DNA from: Nematostella vectensis | Taxonomy: Eukaryota > Cnidaria > Anthozoa > Actiniaria > Edwardsiidae | Length of the DNA: 64,000 nucleotides | Reading direction: 5' to 3' | Assembly: GCF_932526225.1 (NCBI RefSeq) | Contig: NC_064040.1 | Location: forward strand, 17,097,994 to 17,161,993 | Shown here: one piece after another, positions 12,801 through 27,700 of the stretch | Numbering within the stretch: position 1 is the first letter of the stretch | Layout of the letters: each line of letters begins with the position of its first letter | Notes under the pieces: model-generated | Told to the model about the DNA's origin: nothing | The model's input: only the letters and a program-made list of their open reading frames with translations | Database searches by the model: none | Translations under genes and position numbers: made by a program

Positions 12801-15800
12801 ACAGCACAAAAAAAACCTATTACATTTGTGGCTTTGAATTTCAGAGCTCTTCTTTTTCAGATAATTATTTTGATTTAAAGATTTGATGACTGAAAATTAT
12901 GTAGTAGTTCTTAGCAAACTCAAAGTTTAACTGGTTGTTCAAGTACTTTATCCAAGTTAGGGACTCTGATTTTTTTAAATACCAATAAAAAGTTTTCCTA
13001 TTTCTTTTATTTCTTGTTAAAGAATAGTAAGAGTGCTAGATGAAGTCACCTTCAATTAATCTAGCACATAAAATAATTAAATCCTGCTTGTTGACAGCCT
13101 AGTTAAATCTGAAAACACCCCAATATCAGAGTATGTTCTGTAATAGGGAACTTAATATTGACTACTAAGCTCTTATTAAATCTTTCAGGACACAGAGAGT
13201 ATTGACAGCAGATGTAGTACATCAAGAATCAACAGATATGGGCACCACAATGGAATCAAAGGTAAATAATGCATCTTTGGTAATCAAAGGAAAATTTCTT
13301 TACATGATGGGGCTATGATAATTGAAGGTAAATAATGCATCCAAATGGGGCTATGGTAATCAAAGGGAAATGCCTCTGTATGATGGTTCTATTATAATTA
13401 AAGGTAAATAATCCATCTAGCTTGGGCTTTGATAATTCCAGGAGGCTTCAGTATAAGAGGGATGGGTAACCCCATGAGGCTTCAGTATAAGAGGGATTGG
13501 TAACTCAAGAAGCCTTCAGTATGAGGGATGGGTAACTCCAGGAGGCTTCAGTATAAGAGGGATGGGCAACTCCAGGATGCTTCAGTATAAGAGGGATGGG
13601 TAACTCCAGGACGCTTCAGTATAAGAGGGATGGGTAACCCCATGAGGCTTCAGTATAAGAGGGATGGGTAACTCCAGGATGCTTCAGTATAAGAGGGATG
13701 GGTAACCCCATGAGGCTTCAGTATAAGAGGGATTGGTAACTCAAGAAGCCTTCAGTATGAGGGATGGGTAACTCCAGGAGGCTTCAGTATAAGAGGGATG
13801 GGCAACTCCAGGATGCTTCAGTATAAGAGGGATGGGTAACTCCAGGACGCTTCAGTATAAGAGGGATGGGTAACCCCATGAGGCTTCAGTATAAGAGGGA
13901 TGGGTAACTCCAGGATGCTTCAGTATAAGAGGGATGGGTAACTCCAGGAGGCTTCAGTATAAGAGGGATGGGCAACTCCAGGATGCTTCAGTATAAGAGG
14001 GATGGGTAACTCCAGGACGCTTCAGTATAAGAGGGATGGGTAACCCCATGAGGCTTCAGTATAAGAGGGATGGGTAACTCCAGGATGCTTCAGTATAAGA
14101 GGGATGGGTAACTCCAGGAGGCTTCAGTATAAGAGGGATGGGTAACTCCAGGATGCTTCAGTATAAGAGGGATGGGTAACTCCAGGACGCTTCAGTATAA
14201 GAGGGATGGGTAACCCCATGAGGCTTCAGTATAAGAGGGATGGGTAACTCCAGGATGCTTCAGTATAAGAGGGATGGGTAACCCCATGAGGCTTCAGTAT
14301 AAGAGGGATTGGTAACTCAAGAAGCCTTCAGTATGAGGGATGGGTAACTCCAGGAGGCTTCAGTATAAGAGGGATGGGCAACTCCAGGATGCTTCAGTAT
14401 AAGAGGGATGGGTAACTCCAGGACGCTTCAGTATAAGAGGGATGGGTAACCCCATGAGGCTTCAGTATAAGAGGGATGGGTAACTCCAGGATGCTTCAGT
14501 ATAAGAGGGATTGGTAACTCAAGAAGCCTTCAGTATGAGGGATGGGTAACTCCAGGAGGCTTCAGTATAAGAGGGATGGGCAACTCCAGGATGCTTCAGT
14601 ATAAGAGGGATGGGTAACTCCAGGACGCTTCAGTATAAGAGGGATGGGTAACCCCATGAGGCTTCAGTATAAGAGGGATGGGTAACTCCAGGAGGCTTCA
14701 GTATAAGAGGGATGGGTAACTCCAGGAGGCTTCAGTATAAGAGGGATGGGTAACTCCAGGAGGCTCCAGTATAAGAGGGATGGGTAACTCCAGGGTAATT
14801 TCCTATTACTACTCAGTATTCTATTAAAAATTGTACTATGTTTTAGTTCTGACATTTTTATATTTATTTTAGAAAATGGTCAAACTGGAATACTAAGAAA
14901 TGGAATACGGCCCAAACAGGTGAGGGTACTTTTATTGTTTTTACTCCTCTCCTTGGTATCAATCAAGATAACCTTTATTCAGGGAATTAAAGCCACAGTT
15001 TGGTTTCAAGGCTGAAAAGAAATAAAAACAGTTTTTGCTTTATTTATTTGTTATTAGTGATCATTGGCTTTCTTTCAGGGGAAACTACCATTTATGAGCA
15101 ACTCTAAGATGGGACCAGAAGCGGTTCAACAAGCAATGAAAGTGTTGGAAATCCATAACAGTCTTGACAACAAGGACAAGGAAAACAACAGCAAGGAAAA
15201 TGAGGGTCTTGATGACACAGAGGTTGCAGTTCTTAAAGAAATGTGTAATGTAAGTGTTACTAATAAATAATTAATACATAGTTTAGATGCCACTAATTCC
15301 ATGCATTTCATTTCATTTATTTATTTGCATTCCATTTACATTGATGGTATTGCATAACATAATATGGCTTAAATGAGAGTATTCGGTCTTGATTTAAATG
15401 TTTTGTATATAAAGTGGGCTACTTTCTTATTCACAAAAGGGTCAACATTATTAAAAAGGAACAAAATTTTATCATCATTACTTAGATTGTCAAAGAAAAT
15501 GTAGTGGGATTGGATATCAGAAAATAATTGCTTTCATTCAGAGTGGGATGAGACGCAGAAAAGCATGAAATGTTTTTCATCCTCTAAAGTGTTACAAATC
15601 TGGCAGATACGCTTCTCTCTTGGAATCGGAGGTTTTGTGTGTCTACCTGTTTCTATGTTTAGATTAAGATTCCCTAGTCTGAGTTTGGCTAAAGCTTTAC
15701 TGTGTTCCATCTTAAGTATTTTATCATAGCATTCACTAGATTTTGTGTCTTTTTTTGAAAGAGGAGTAAAAAATTAGCTTTTTGTTCAGATTTATAAGAC

Positions 15801-17336
15801 CCATTTGATAACGTTTAGATTCGTTCGTAATATTTGTGATTAATTTTCCTAGTTTAAATTTGTTATAAATCGACTCCTTATTATATGGGGCATCAAATGT
15901 TTCTAGTATCTTACAAATTGAGGACTTGAAGCTCGATTTGCCCAAACATGCCAATTCGCTAGAAATTTTAAGGCATTGTTTGGCAATACTATTTTCTGGT
16001 AATGCTTGAATATGGAGCCAAAACATTAGGGTGTTACGTAATATTGTTGATTTTAGCGATAATCTGCCGGCCTCATTTCGGGCAGAGACATTTGGGGCCC
16101 GTTTTTTCAAGCCAAAGTAGTATTTGAAAAATTGGCAATGCAAGCGTTCTATGGGGTCTGTTTCCCATTTTTGAAAATTTATCGCATCATAAGCTCCCCA
16201 TACGTCCGAGTTGTACAATAGGATCGGAGAGAAGAGTGCGTTAAATAACTTGTTATTTAACTTGATAGGGAATCTATTAAAATTGAGATAGCGCTTGACT
16301 GCAAAGATAGAGCGTCTTGTTTTTTCAACTGACCGCAGTTTCGAAGTTGTGAAATTACCGTTTGTATTAAAAGTACATCCTAAGTATTTATATTCTGTTA
16401 CGTTATCTAGTTGTGAGCCATTTAAGAAGAAGCGAAATTTTTGAAGAGTCAGTTTCCGGCATTGTTTTTGAAAAATAACTACTTTTGTTTTTTTTTATTT
16501 ACAGACATTAACCAATCTTTACAGAATTGATCGATCAGATTAATCGATTTTTGTAGTCCCGAGGGACTGGTTGAGATAAGAACCAGATCATCAGCATAAA
16601 ACAAGGAGTTTAAGGGGACCCCATTGGGCAAAAGAACGGGGTCAAGACCAACTGCATTCTGTAAAAGAGAGGGAATGTCATTTAGATACAAATTAAATAA
16701 TAGCGGAGAAAGAATACATCCTTGGCGAACTCCTCTATTGTATTTAAAAAATTCGCATCGCATACTGCCAGTCTTAATGCTCCAAATACATACAAATAAC
16801 CAAAGTTGATTGTTTTTGCTTCCAGGGGCCTGACAAAGGATGCGTCAGGGGTTTGGGGGGGGGGGGGGGGTGAGAGCTGGGAGGCTGAAGAATATTAAGA
16901 TTTTGCTATAGATGAGGGGAAAGGACCAGGCATTATTCTGTTGGAGAGTATGAAAGTATGTCCACAAAACGAAGACCTTAAACCCAAAACTTGACCCCAA
17001 AAGTATTGTCATTATTATCAAACTGGGGTTGGTGATGTTGCCTTCAATATCAATCCAACTTTAGGACAACACAAACCTGTTGCTCACGCGAACCTTTCAA
17101 ATAAACCAAACGTTATGACGTCACAAACAAAGGAGATTTCACTGTTCCTGATATGGCCCTGTTATTTGACAGCCTTTAAATTTTGTTTCATACTTCTGTT
17201 GTATTTTCCATCTCTTACCGGTTTTGATGTATTTCAGGTTGTCTGGAGAAAACTGTCAAATGGTGACCAGACTAAACCTGCTCAAGTAAATAGCAACGAC
17301 CATAGTGATGAGGAAGTGTTGGAAGACCTCTTATGA
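9831..17336 (+). CDS. CCDC85: CCDC85-family coiled-coil protein, complete, seven coding exons
   Basis: Exons: 9831-10377, 10895-10965, 12631-12705, 13189-13261, 14873-14919, 15079-15249 and 17238-17336. All junctions are GT-AG, the phases agree, and the product is 360 residues. The family (CCDC85A/B/C, with DIPA) comprises coiled-coil adaptors at adherens junctions and in transcriptional corepression. Exon 1 holds the family's conserved core at about residues 20-150: EIRLLKEVNHKLQ, then ELRDLCCYLDDDRHK, REWQRFGRHTATVM and ELKELCLYLD. The C terminus has the conserved KEMCNVVWRKL motif, spliced across exons 6 and 7. The middle is serine- and charge-rich and poorly conserved. Intron 4 holds a minisatellite and intron 6 a LINE fragment. 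I cannot assign it to one vertebrate paralogue; a single invertebrate orthologue of all three is likely. Confidence 0.93.
10966..12630. other. CCDC85 intron 2
   Basis: AT-rich intron DNA with no coding or repeat structure that I can support. It starts with GTGAGA after exon 2 and ends in TTCTTTCAG before exon 3. Confidence 0.7.
13258..13431. repeat. Tandemly duplicated splice donor of CCDC85 exon 4
   Basis: The exon 4 donor AAAGGTAAATAATGCATC (from 13258) is followed by two more copies of a unit of about 67-75 bp, each beginning with the same donor-like sequence (AAGGTAAATAATGCATCC near 13326 and AGGTAAATAATCCATC near 13402). The true donor is the first; the others are decoys just downstream. 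Confidence 0.75.
13432..14797. repeat. 34 bp minisatellite in CCDC85 intron 4, about 40 units
   Basis: About 40 tandem copies of a 34 bp unit built on TTCAGTATAAGAGGGATGGG and TAACTCCAGGAGGC. Variant units (for example the GATTGGTAACTCAAGAAG form at 13495, 13731, 14307 and 14509) recur, so blocks of units have been duplicated. The array follows directly on the duplicated donor units. Confidence 0.93.
15306..16785 (-). mobile_element. 5'-truncated non-LTR retrotransposon (LINE) in CCDC85 intron 6
   Basis: On the minus strand, 16763-16479 encodes reverse transcriptase motifs GVRQGCILSPLLFNLYLNDIP and the catalytic FYADDLVLIS. After a frame break, 16218-15736 encodes the C-terminal region found downstream of the reverse transcriptase in such elements, with YNSDVWGAYD. 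The N-terminal endonuclease is missing, as is usual for 5'-truncated insertions. The 3' end carries a short tail of AAATAAATAAATG and AAATG units near 15306-15325, seen in CR1, L2 and I-like clades. It is antisense to the host gene and broken by frameshifts, so inactive. The clade is not determined. Confidence 0.85.
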
Positions 17337-18729
17337 CAACAGATTTCGACTGCAATATTTGCTGTGTTTTGCGTTGGCAAAAAGACGACATAAATAGTGG
17401 AAAGTGTGCTACCATTGGCACCAAGACAAGATCTAACAAAAGTCAGCATGTGAGAGCCACTCTTTGGGTTGACATAAACTTCATAAGGAGGATTTAGTCA
17501 TATTCTGTTGTGCACAGAAACGTTTCCCATATCAGGGTGATCAGCACATCTCATATTCTTATTGGTGCAACCCTCAACAGTTATTAAAGTAAATGGATAA
17601 ATTATAAGAAAATTTAACTGAGGTTAAAACAGAAATGTAGAATTGTGCTAGGATGCTTATTAAAGTGCTTAGGATTACATAAACCTAATAAAGCACATGG
17701 TATGCACAATTTTATATCAGCATTCACATGCCGCAGATGGTGGACTTGGCAAAAAGATTGTCTTAAAGTATGCCCCTCCCCTCAAATACAACTTTTTACA
17801 GTTAGAAATACAATACTTGGAAGGCCTGTTGTTTTACACCAAACAGGCTGAAGCAGGCATGTTTTGTCAGGAATGCCAAGTATGGAATAAACTGTATGGA
17901 ATGTTGCTGTCTTGTGTGTTTTGCTGTTTAATTGCATTTGGCAGGAATAAAAAAACATGTACATCCATTTGAGCCTCTCTTTGGTGTAAAACCACAGGCC
18001 TCCCAAGTATTGTAATTTTAACTGCAAAAAGGGTTATTGATGGTGTGGACCAAATGCTGGAGTTACTGTAGCAAGTTTGATCTTTTGTTCCATTATATAA
18101 TCATTCACACAAAACTAATAATTTATAGCATGTATAACATGATATCTGACTTTTGCCCATTTTGTAGCTTGTGGAGTACCAAGCCGGTAATTTTTTTGTA
18201 CAGTCATACTCTGACTGATCATAAGAAATAGAAGAAATTTAAAAAATTGTATATCATTTATATTTTGCCAAATGATCTGAAGGGTATTTTAGACAACAAA
18301 TGATAAATTATCAAGTTCTATACATGCGTCTTGTGTGCAAACTTGTTTTTATTTTTGCTATGCTACCATCCCCAGTAGCTGGCTAAATGTCGATAAGAGA
18401 TAAGCCCTTCTCTCACTCCACCTTTCACTTGCTTTCTGTGGTTATCAACTCTTGCCTAATGAACCCAGCAAAAATAAAACACTGCACAACTTAGTGAAAG
18501 AACCAGACCCAGGTTTGTAAATGGGGTATTAAAATGATATTTGCCTAGTCCTGCTTGTGGTGCTCAAAACTGAGTAAGTGCCGATAGTGCTAAAACAAGC
18601 ATGGATAGTAACTGAGAGCTTCACAAGTTTTCTATTAACCGAGAACTTAACAAATAAACAAGACAGTAACATTGTTTTACTTTTGTTAAGATAAAATAAA
18701 TTTGAATTGTGTTTCCTTGAATGTGCACA
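17337..18729. other. Convergent 3' regions of CCDC85 and PPP1R36
   Basis: The two genes end tail to tail. A candidate plus-strand polyadenylation signal AATAAA lies at 17688-17693 (another at 17946). For the minus-strand gene a TTTATT, the reverse of AATAAA, lies at 18348-18353. Apart from the inverted-repeat element at 17791-18031 I see nothing else. Confidence 0.5.
17791..18031. mobile_element. Foldback / MITE-like inverted repeat, about 240 bp
   Basis: The left arm (17791-17850) matches the reverse complement of the right arm (about 17970-18031) over roughly 60 bp with few mismatches, sharing AATACAATACTTGG, GGCCTGT and GTTTTACACCAAA. Weaker pairing continues inward, so the segment could fold into one long hairpin. 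It sits downstream of the CCDC85 stop, possibly in its 3' UTR. Confidence 0.75.
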
Positions 18730-21700
18730 TCACACCATTTCTTCCTCACCAGTCTCATTATCATTCGTCAACCCAGTACCTAGAGAATAATAAAACTGTT
18801 CAGAAGAAATTCCAGAATTTTTATAGGGGTGGGGGTGGGGTGGTGGACATACCCTAAGTTTGACTGTTAATCTTTACAAGACAAAGAGAAATGACTTTTA
18901 CTAAAAAAGGATGGTGGATATACACCCAAGCCATTCCCCTGCATGTTGGTAAAGAATAAAAAGGCATATATATTAGCTATGAGACTATGTAGCTAGAATT
19001 TTGTGAGAATGGAGGGGAGGTCAGGGGATTTGTTTGGGTTACTCCATGGATGTTCAAAGATAATCATGCAATTTTTAGCAAACAATTGCTCAAAAACTCT
19101 CCACATGATCTAGCTGTGGTAGCCTAAGTACCAGCCAAATTGGAAAGGTAAAAATAAGACAATACTTTTTGACTTCCTGGCATATACTTCATAAGTTCAT
19201 TGGGAACAAAATAAGGGCCTGACACTCAAGCTATATGACACTGATAATAATACAAGACCTTTAGTGACTTACTCTGTAAAGGTGGAACTGCCGACTCAGT
19301 CGTCAAGGATCTAGAATACAAGCATGTCATAGGCACTATGTTTTCAATAAAAGAGCTGTTGAGTATGTTTGGTAAGTGATATAAGGGAAGTGATATAAGG
19401 GTAGTGAGACTTAGAGAAATGATGCCAAAAGTGTGCTAGATGTGTGACATTAAACAGTGACGTTAATTAAGACAGTGATGAAAAGGTAGTATGTGACCTG
19501 AATGGAGATGTGTGACATAAGACAGTGGCTTGGGTGAGGGCCTTACCCTCTTCTTATCTCCTCATTCTCGTCAGCATTGCCTTCGTGCTCCTCCCCAAAT
19601 GGTACCAGCGTCAATGGATTGAACCCTGACATTGGCTCTCCAATAATGCCCACTCTGCCAAGAAGTCATGACATTATTGTAAATTCGCGATTGTCTAGTT
19701 ATGGTGTCCTGAATAATACCCACTCCACTCCACTCACTCCACTGGTAGAGTTTAAAAAAAAATGGAAAAAAGGAGGCCCCTTACCCATTGTAGTCCCTTG
19801 CAAAGTGTTATATGACTTTTGCAAAATAGATGGATATAGACAAATGACAAATAGATGGAGATAGACAAATGACAAATAGATGGATATAGACAAATGACAA
19901 ATAGATGGAGATAGACAAATGACAAATAGATGGAGATAGACAAATGACAAATAGATGGAGATAGACAAATGACAAATAGATGGAGATAGACAAATGACAA
20001 ATAGATGGAGATAGACAAATGACAAATAGATGGAGATAGACAAATGACAAATAGATGGAGATAGACAAATGACAAATAGATGGAGATAGATCTTACTTGT
20101 GGCTAAGGTGCATTCCATGTCTTTCATTCTCATGTGGCATATCGCTAAAAATAAACACAGCAAAAAGTGATGTCTTTCCATCAACATTATCACAATACTG
20201 ATTGTTAAGCTTCTAGAATAAAGAGGTAAGCAGAGTGTGGGATCCAGGGCAAGGATACGCTTAAAACACAGTGATTGGGGCGATTCCTAGTGTGATGCTT
20301 TCAGTTGAACTGCACAAAGTTGCTATTATAAAATGGATAATACTTTCAGGGTGTTGAGACATTCCTCTGAGGGCCATTGCTAGGAAAACTTCAAGATGTT
20401 ATAAACCAGCCAAACATTGGTGAAATGGAATGAATTTAGGCATGGCATCAATGTTTATGAATCTCTAAATTTTGATGAAATCATCACATGACATCACAAT
20501 GGAAAATTATATAATCTTAGCTGTTGAAGTATCTGCAATGATAAATGTAGCTTTTTATCATTATTCGGGAGGGTGCTATACAAAGTTGTGTATGCGTTTT
20601 TTATTCTTCCAAGTAATGAAATTTCTGCACAATTTTAATTTTTATTTTTGATATGCCTAAAAGTATGAAGTTCCCAAATGATTGCTAATCAACAAGAATC
20701 GCTAAGTAACAAAAAGTGTTCCAACACCTTTAAATGAAAAAGGACCAAAGCAATGTGCATCTTTGTAACCCAGGAATTCACAATACATAACAATAAAGCA
20801 GCTCCTCCCCCTTAAAAAAATACAGTTAACGCCTCTTTTTCACACAAAATGATATCTGTGACCCCCTTCGTCTGAACACTCACTCTGGAGACAGGGGAAT
20901 TGCTTTGGTCCGATCGACAAACCATGGAGTGGAATCCTTAGCAGTGGGAAGAAGAGAAACAAGCACGGGCGAGCACTGACTAAAATAAAAGATATATATA
21001 TATATATATATTTCATCACGACCCCTTTACACAATGAGATAAAGATACTCAGAGATCAGTCTAAGGGTTAAATGGTCTACATACTGTATCCGATAAGGGT
21101 AATAGGAGCCAATAGCGATATTTTTTTTTATTAGAAACACTAGCTGTCAAGCTATGCTTGCACTCTAGTATGACAATGTGAGATTAGAGATGGGACCACA
21201 AACCACTTGTTGGCAATAAAAGCACCTCTAGGCAATATAATATATCATGATACACCCATATATCATGACTACATCCATATATCATGATACACCCATATAT
21301 CATGATACACCCATATATCATGATACACCCCATATATCATGATACACCCATATATCATGACTACACCCATATATCATGACTACACCCATATATCATGACT
21401 ACACCCATATATCATGACTACACCCATATATCATGATACACCCATATATCATGATACACCCCATATATCATGATACACCCATATATCATGACTACACCCA
21501 TATATCATGACTACACCCATATATCATGACTACACCCATATATCATGATACACCCATATATCATGATACACCCATATATCATGATACACCCATATATCAT
21601 GACTACACCCATATATCATGACTACACCCATATATCATGACTACACCCATATATCATGACTACACCCATATATCATGACTACACCCATATATCATGACTA

Positions 21701-24700
21701 CACCCATATATCATGATACACCCATATATCATGACTACACCCATATATCATGACTACACCCATATATCATGATACACCCATATATCATGACTACACCCAT
21801 ATATCATGACTACACCCATATATCATGATACACCCATATATCATGACTACACCCATATATCATGACTACACCCATATATCATGATACACCCATATATCAT
21901 GAATACACCCATATATCATGAATACACCCATATATCATGACTTCACCCATATATCATGACTTCACCCATATATCATGACTTCACCCATATATCATGACTA
22001 CACCCATATATCATGATACACCCATATATCATGACTTCACCCATATATCATGACTTCACCAATATATCATGACTACACCCATATATCATGATACACCCAT
22101 ATATCATGATACACCCATATATCATGATACACCCATATATCATGATACACCCATATATCATGAATACACCCATATATCATGAATACACCCTTATATCATG
22201 ACTACACCGATATATATTGACTACACCCATATATCATGACTACACCCATATATCATGATACACCCATATATCATGACTACACCCATATATCATGACTACA
22301 CCCATATATCATGATACACCCATATATCATGATACACCCATATATCATGATACACCCATATATCATGATACACCCATATATCATGATACACCCATATATC
22401 ATGATACACCCATATATCATGATACACCCATATATCATGATACACCCATATATCATGACTACACCCATATATCATGACTACACCCATATATCATGATACA
22501 CCCTTATATCATGATACACCCATATATCATGACTACACCCATATATCATGATACACCCATATATCATGATACACCCATATATCATGATACACCCATATAT
22601 CATGATACACCCATATATCATGACTACACCCATATATCATGACTACACCCATATATCATGATACACCCATATATCATGATACACCCATATATCATGATAC
22701 ACCCATATATCATGACTACACCCATATATCATGACTACACCCATATATCATGATACACCCATATATCATGACTACACCCATATATCATGACTACACCCAT
22801 ATATCATGATACACCCATATATCATGATACACCCATATATCATGATAAACCCATATATCATGACTACACCCATATATCATGATACACCCATATATCATGA
22901 TACACCCAAATATCATGACTACACCCATATATCATGATACACCCATATATCATGACTACACCCATATATCATGACTACACCCATATATCATGACTACACC
23001 CATATATCATGATACACCCATATATCATGACTACACCCATATATCATGATACACCCATATATCATGACTACACCCATATATCATGACTACACCCATATAT
23101 CATGACTACACCCATATATCATGACTACACCCATATATCATGATACACCCATATATCATGATACACCCATATATCATGATACACCCATATATCATGATAC
23201 ACCCATATATCATGATACACCCATATATCATGATACACCCATATATCATGATACACCCATATATCATGATACACCCATATATCATGACTACACCCATATA
23301 TCATGATACACCCATATATCATGATACACCCATATATCATGATACACCCATATATCATGATACACCCATATATCATGACTACACCCATATATCATGATAC
23401 ACCCATATATCATGACTACACCCATATATCATGATACACCCATATATCATGATACACCCATATATCATGATACACCCATATATCATGATACACCCATATA
23501 TCATGACTACACCCATATATCATGACTACACCCATATATCATGACTCTACCCATATATCATGATACACCCATATATCATGACTACACCCATATATCATGA
23601 CTACACCCATATATCATGACTACACCCATATATCATGATACACCCATATATCATGATACACCCATATATCATGCTACACCCATATATCATGCTACACCCA
23701 TATATCATGACTACACCCATATATCATGACTACACCCATATATCATGATACACCCATATATCATGATACACCCATATATCATGATACACCCATATATCAT
23801 GATACACCCATATATCATGACTACACCCATATATCATGACTACACCCATATATCATGATACACCCATATATCATGACTACACCCATATATCATGACTACA
23901 CCCATATATCATGACTACACCCATATATCATGATACACCCATATATCATGATACACCCATATATCATGATACACCCATATATCATGATACACCCATATAT
24001 CATGACAACACCCATATATCATGACTACACCCATATATCATGATACACCCATATATCATGATACACCCATATATCATGACTACACCCATATATCATGACT
24101 ACACCCATATATCATGATACACCCATATATCATGACTACACCCATATATCATGACTACACCCATATATCATGATACACCCATATATCATGATACACCCAT
24201 ATATCATGATACACCCATATATCATGATACACCCATATATCATGACTACACCCATATATCATGATACACCCATATATCATGATACACCCATATATCATGA
24301 TACACCCATATATCATGATACACCCATATATCATGATACACCCATATATCATGATACACCCATATATCATGACTACACCCATATATCATGATACACCCAT
24401 ATATCATGACTACACCCATATATCATGATACACCCATATATCATGATACACCCATATATCATGATACACCCATATATCATGATACACCCATATATCATGA
24501 CTACACCCATATATCATGACTACACCCATATATCATGACTCTACCCATATATCATGATACACCCATATATCATGACTACACCCATATATCATGACTACAC
24601 CCATATATCATGATACACCCATATATCATGATACACCCATATATCATGCTACACCCATATATCATGCTACACCCATATATCATGACTACACCCATATATC

Positions 24701-27700
24701 ATGACTACACCCATATATCATGACTACACCCATATATCATGACTACACCCATATATCATGATACACCCATATATCATGATACACCCATATATCATGATAC
24801 ACCCATATATCATGACTACACCCATATATCATGACTACACCCATATATCATGATACACCCATGTATCATGACTACAGCCATATATCATGACTACACCCAT
24901 ATATCATGACTACACCCATATATCATGATACACCCATATATCATGATACACCCATATATCATGATACACCCATATATCATGACAACACCCATATATCATG
25001 ACTACACCCATATATCATGATACACCCATATATCATGATACACCCATATATCATGACTACACCCATATATCATGACTACACCCATATATCATGATACACC
25101 CATATATCATGACTACACCCATATATCATGACTACACCCATATATCATGATACACCCATATATCATGATACACCCATATATCATGATACACCCATATATC
25201 ATGATACACCCATATATCATGATACACCCATATATCATGACTACACCCATATATCATGATACACCCATATATCATGATACACCCAAATATCATGACTACA
25301 CCCATATATCATGATACACCCATATATCATGACTACACCCATATATCATGACTACACCCATATATCATGACTACACCCATATATCATGACTACACCCATA
25401 TATCATGACTACACCCATATATCATGACTACACCCATATATCATGACTACACCCATATATCATGACTACACCCATATATCATGACTACACCCATATATCA
25501 TGACTACACCCATATATCATGACTACACCCATATATCATGATACACCCATATATCATGATACACCCATATATCATGATACACCCATATATCATGATACAC
25601 CCATATATCATGATACACCCATATATCATGATACACCCATATATCATGACTACACCCATATATCATGATACACCCATATATCATGATACACCCATATATC
25701 ATGATACACCCATATATCATGATACACCCATATATCATGATACACCCATATATCATGACTACACCCATATATCATGACTACACCCATATATCATGACTAC
25801 ACCCATATATCATGACTACACCCATATATCATGATACACCCATATATCATGATTCACCCATATATCATGACTACACCCATATATCATGACTACACCCATA
25901 TATCATGATACACCCATATATCATGACTACACCCATATATCATGACTACACCCATATATCATGACTACACCCATATATCATGATACACCCATATATCATG
26001 ATACACCCATATATCATGACTACACCCACATATCATGACTACACCCATATATCATGACTACACCCATATATCATGACTACACCCATATATCATGACTACA
26101 CCCATATATCATGACTACACCCACATATCATGACTACACCCACATATCATGACTACACCCATATATCATGACTACACCCATATATCATGACTACACCCAT
26201 ATATCATGACTACACCCATATATCATGATACACCCATATATCATGACTACACCCACATATCATGACTACACCCACATATCATGACTACACCCACATATCA
26301 TGACTACACCCATATATCATGACTACACCCATATATCATGACTACACCCATATATCATGACTACACCCATATATCATGATACACCCATATATCATGATAC
26401 ACCCATATATCATGACTACACCCATATATCATGATACACCCATATATCATGATACACCCATATATCATGACTACACCCATATATCATGATACACTCATAT
26501 ATCATGATACACCCATATATCATGATACACCCATACATCATGATACACCCATATATCATGATACACCCATATATCATGATACACCCATATATCACGACTA
26601 CACCCATATATCATGACTACACCCATATATCATGATACACCCATATATCATGACTACACCCATATATCATGACTACACCCATATATCATGACTACACCCA
26701 TATATCATGACTACACCCATATATAATGATACACCCATATATCATGATACACCCATATATCATGATACACCCATATATCATGATACACCCATATATCATG
26801 ATAGACCCATATATCATGATAGACCCATATATCATGACTACACCCATATATCATGATACACCCATATATCATGATACACCCATATATCATGATACACCCA
26901 TATATCATGATACACCCATATATCATGATACACCCATATATCATGACTACACCCATATATCATGACTACACCCATATATCATGACTACACCCATATATCA
27001 TGATACACCCATATATCATGATACACCCATATATCATGATACACCCAGATATCATGATACACCCATATATCATGACTACACCCATATATCATGATACACC
27101 CATATATCATGATACACCCATATATCATGATACACCCATATATCATGACTACACCCATATATCATGATACACCCATATATCATGACTACACCCATATATC
27201 ATGATACACCCATATATTATGACTACACCCATATATCATGACTACACCTTATATCATGACTACACCCATATATCATGACTACACCCATATATCATGGTAC
27301 ACCCATATATCATGATACACCCATATATCATGATACACCCATATATCATGACTACACCCATATATCATGACTACACCCATATATCATGATACACCCATAT
27401 ATCATGATACACCCATATATTATGACTACACCCATATATCATGATACACCCATATATCATGGTACACCCATATATCATGATACACCCTTGCTCCCAAAGA
27501 ATGAAAAATACTTACTTTACTATAGACTTGATCGCTGGTCTCTTCCTAGTCAGAGAAAAAATACACAAATCATTTCCTAGTAATGTTAAAGTAGTGTAGA
27601 CAGAAAATAAAAAAAGCAGTTCAAAGTGTGGCTTTTTATAGTCAGAAAGATAATGTCTTACGGTTTGAGCCTGCGATACTGGGCAGGTGTCAGCGGTTTT

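Noticed and set aside
19577-19864. Plus-strand frame of 95 codons
   Set aside because: It is the complement of PPP1R36 exon 12, whose splice sites and phases fit the minus-strand gene.
19752-20193. Open frames of 86-164 codons in all three minus frames
   Set aside because: They arise because the 25 bp unit lacks minus-strand stops; the only coding sequence there is PPP1R36 exon 11 in a different frame.
21241-27487. CRISPR-like array
   Set aside because: There are no unique spacers; both unit types are simple tandem repeats in an animal intron.
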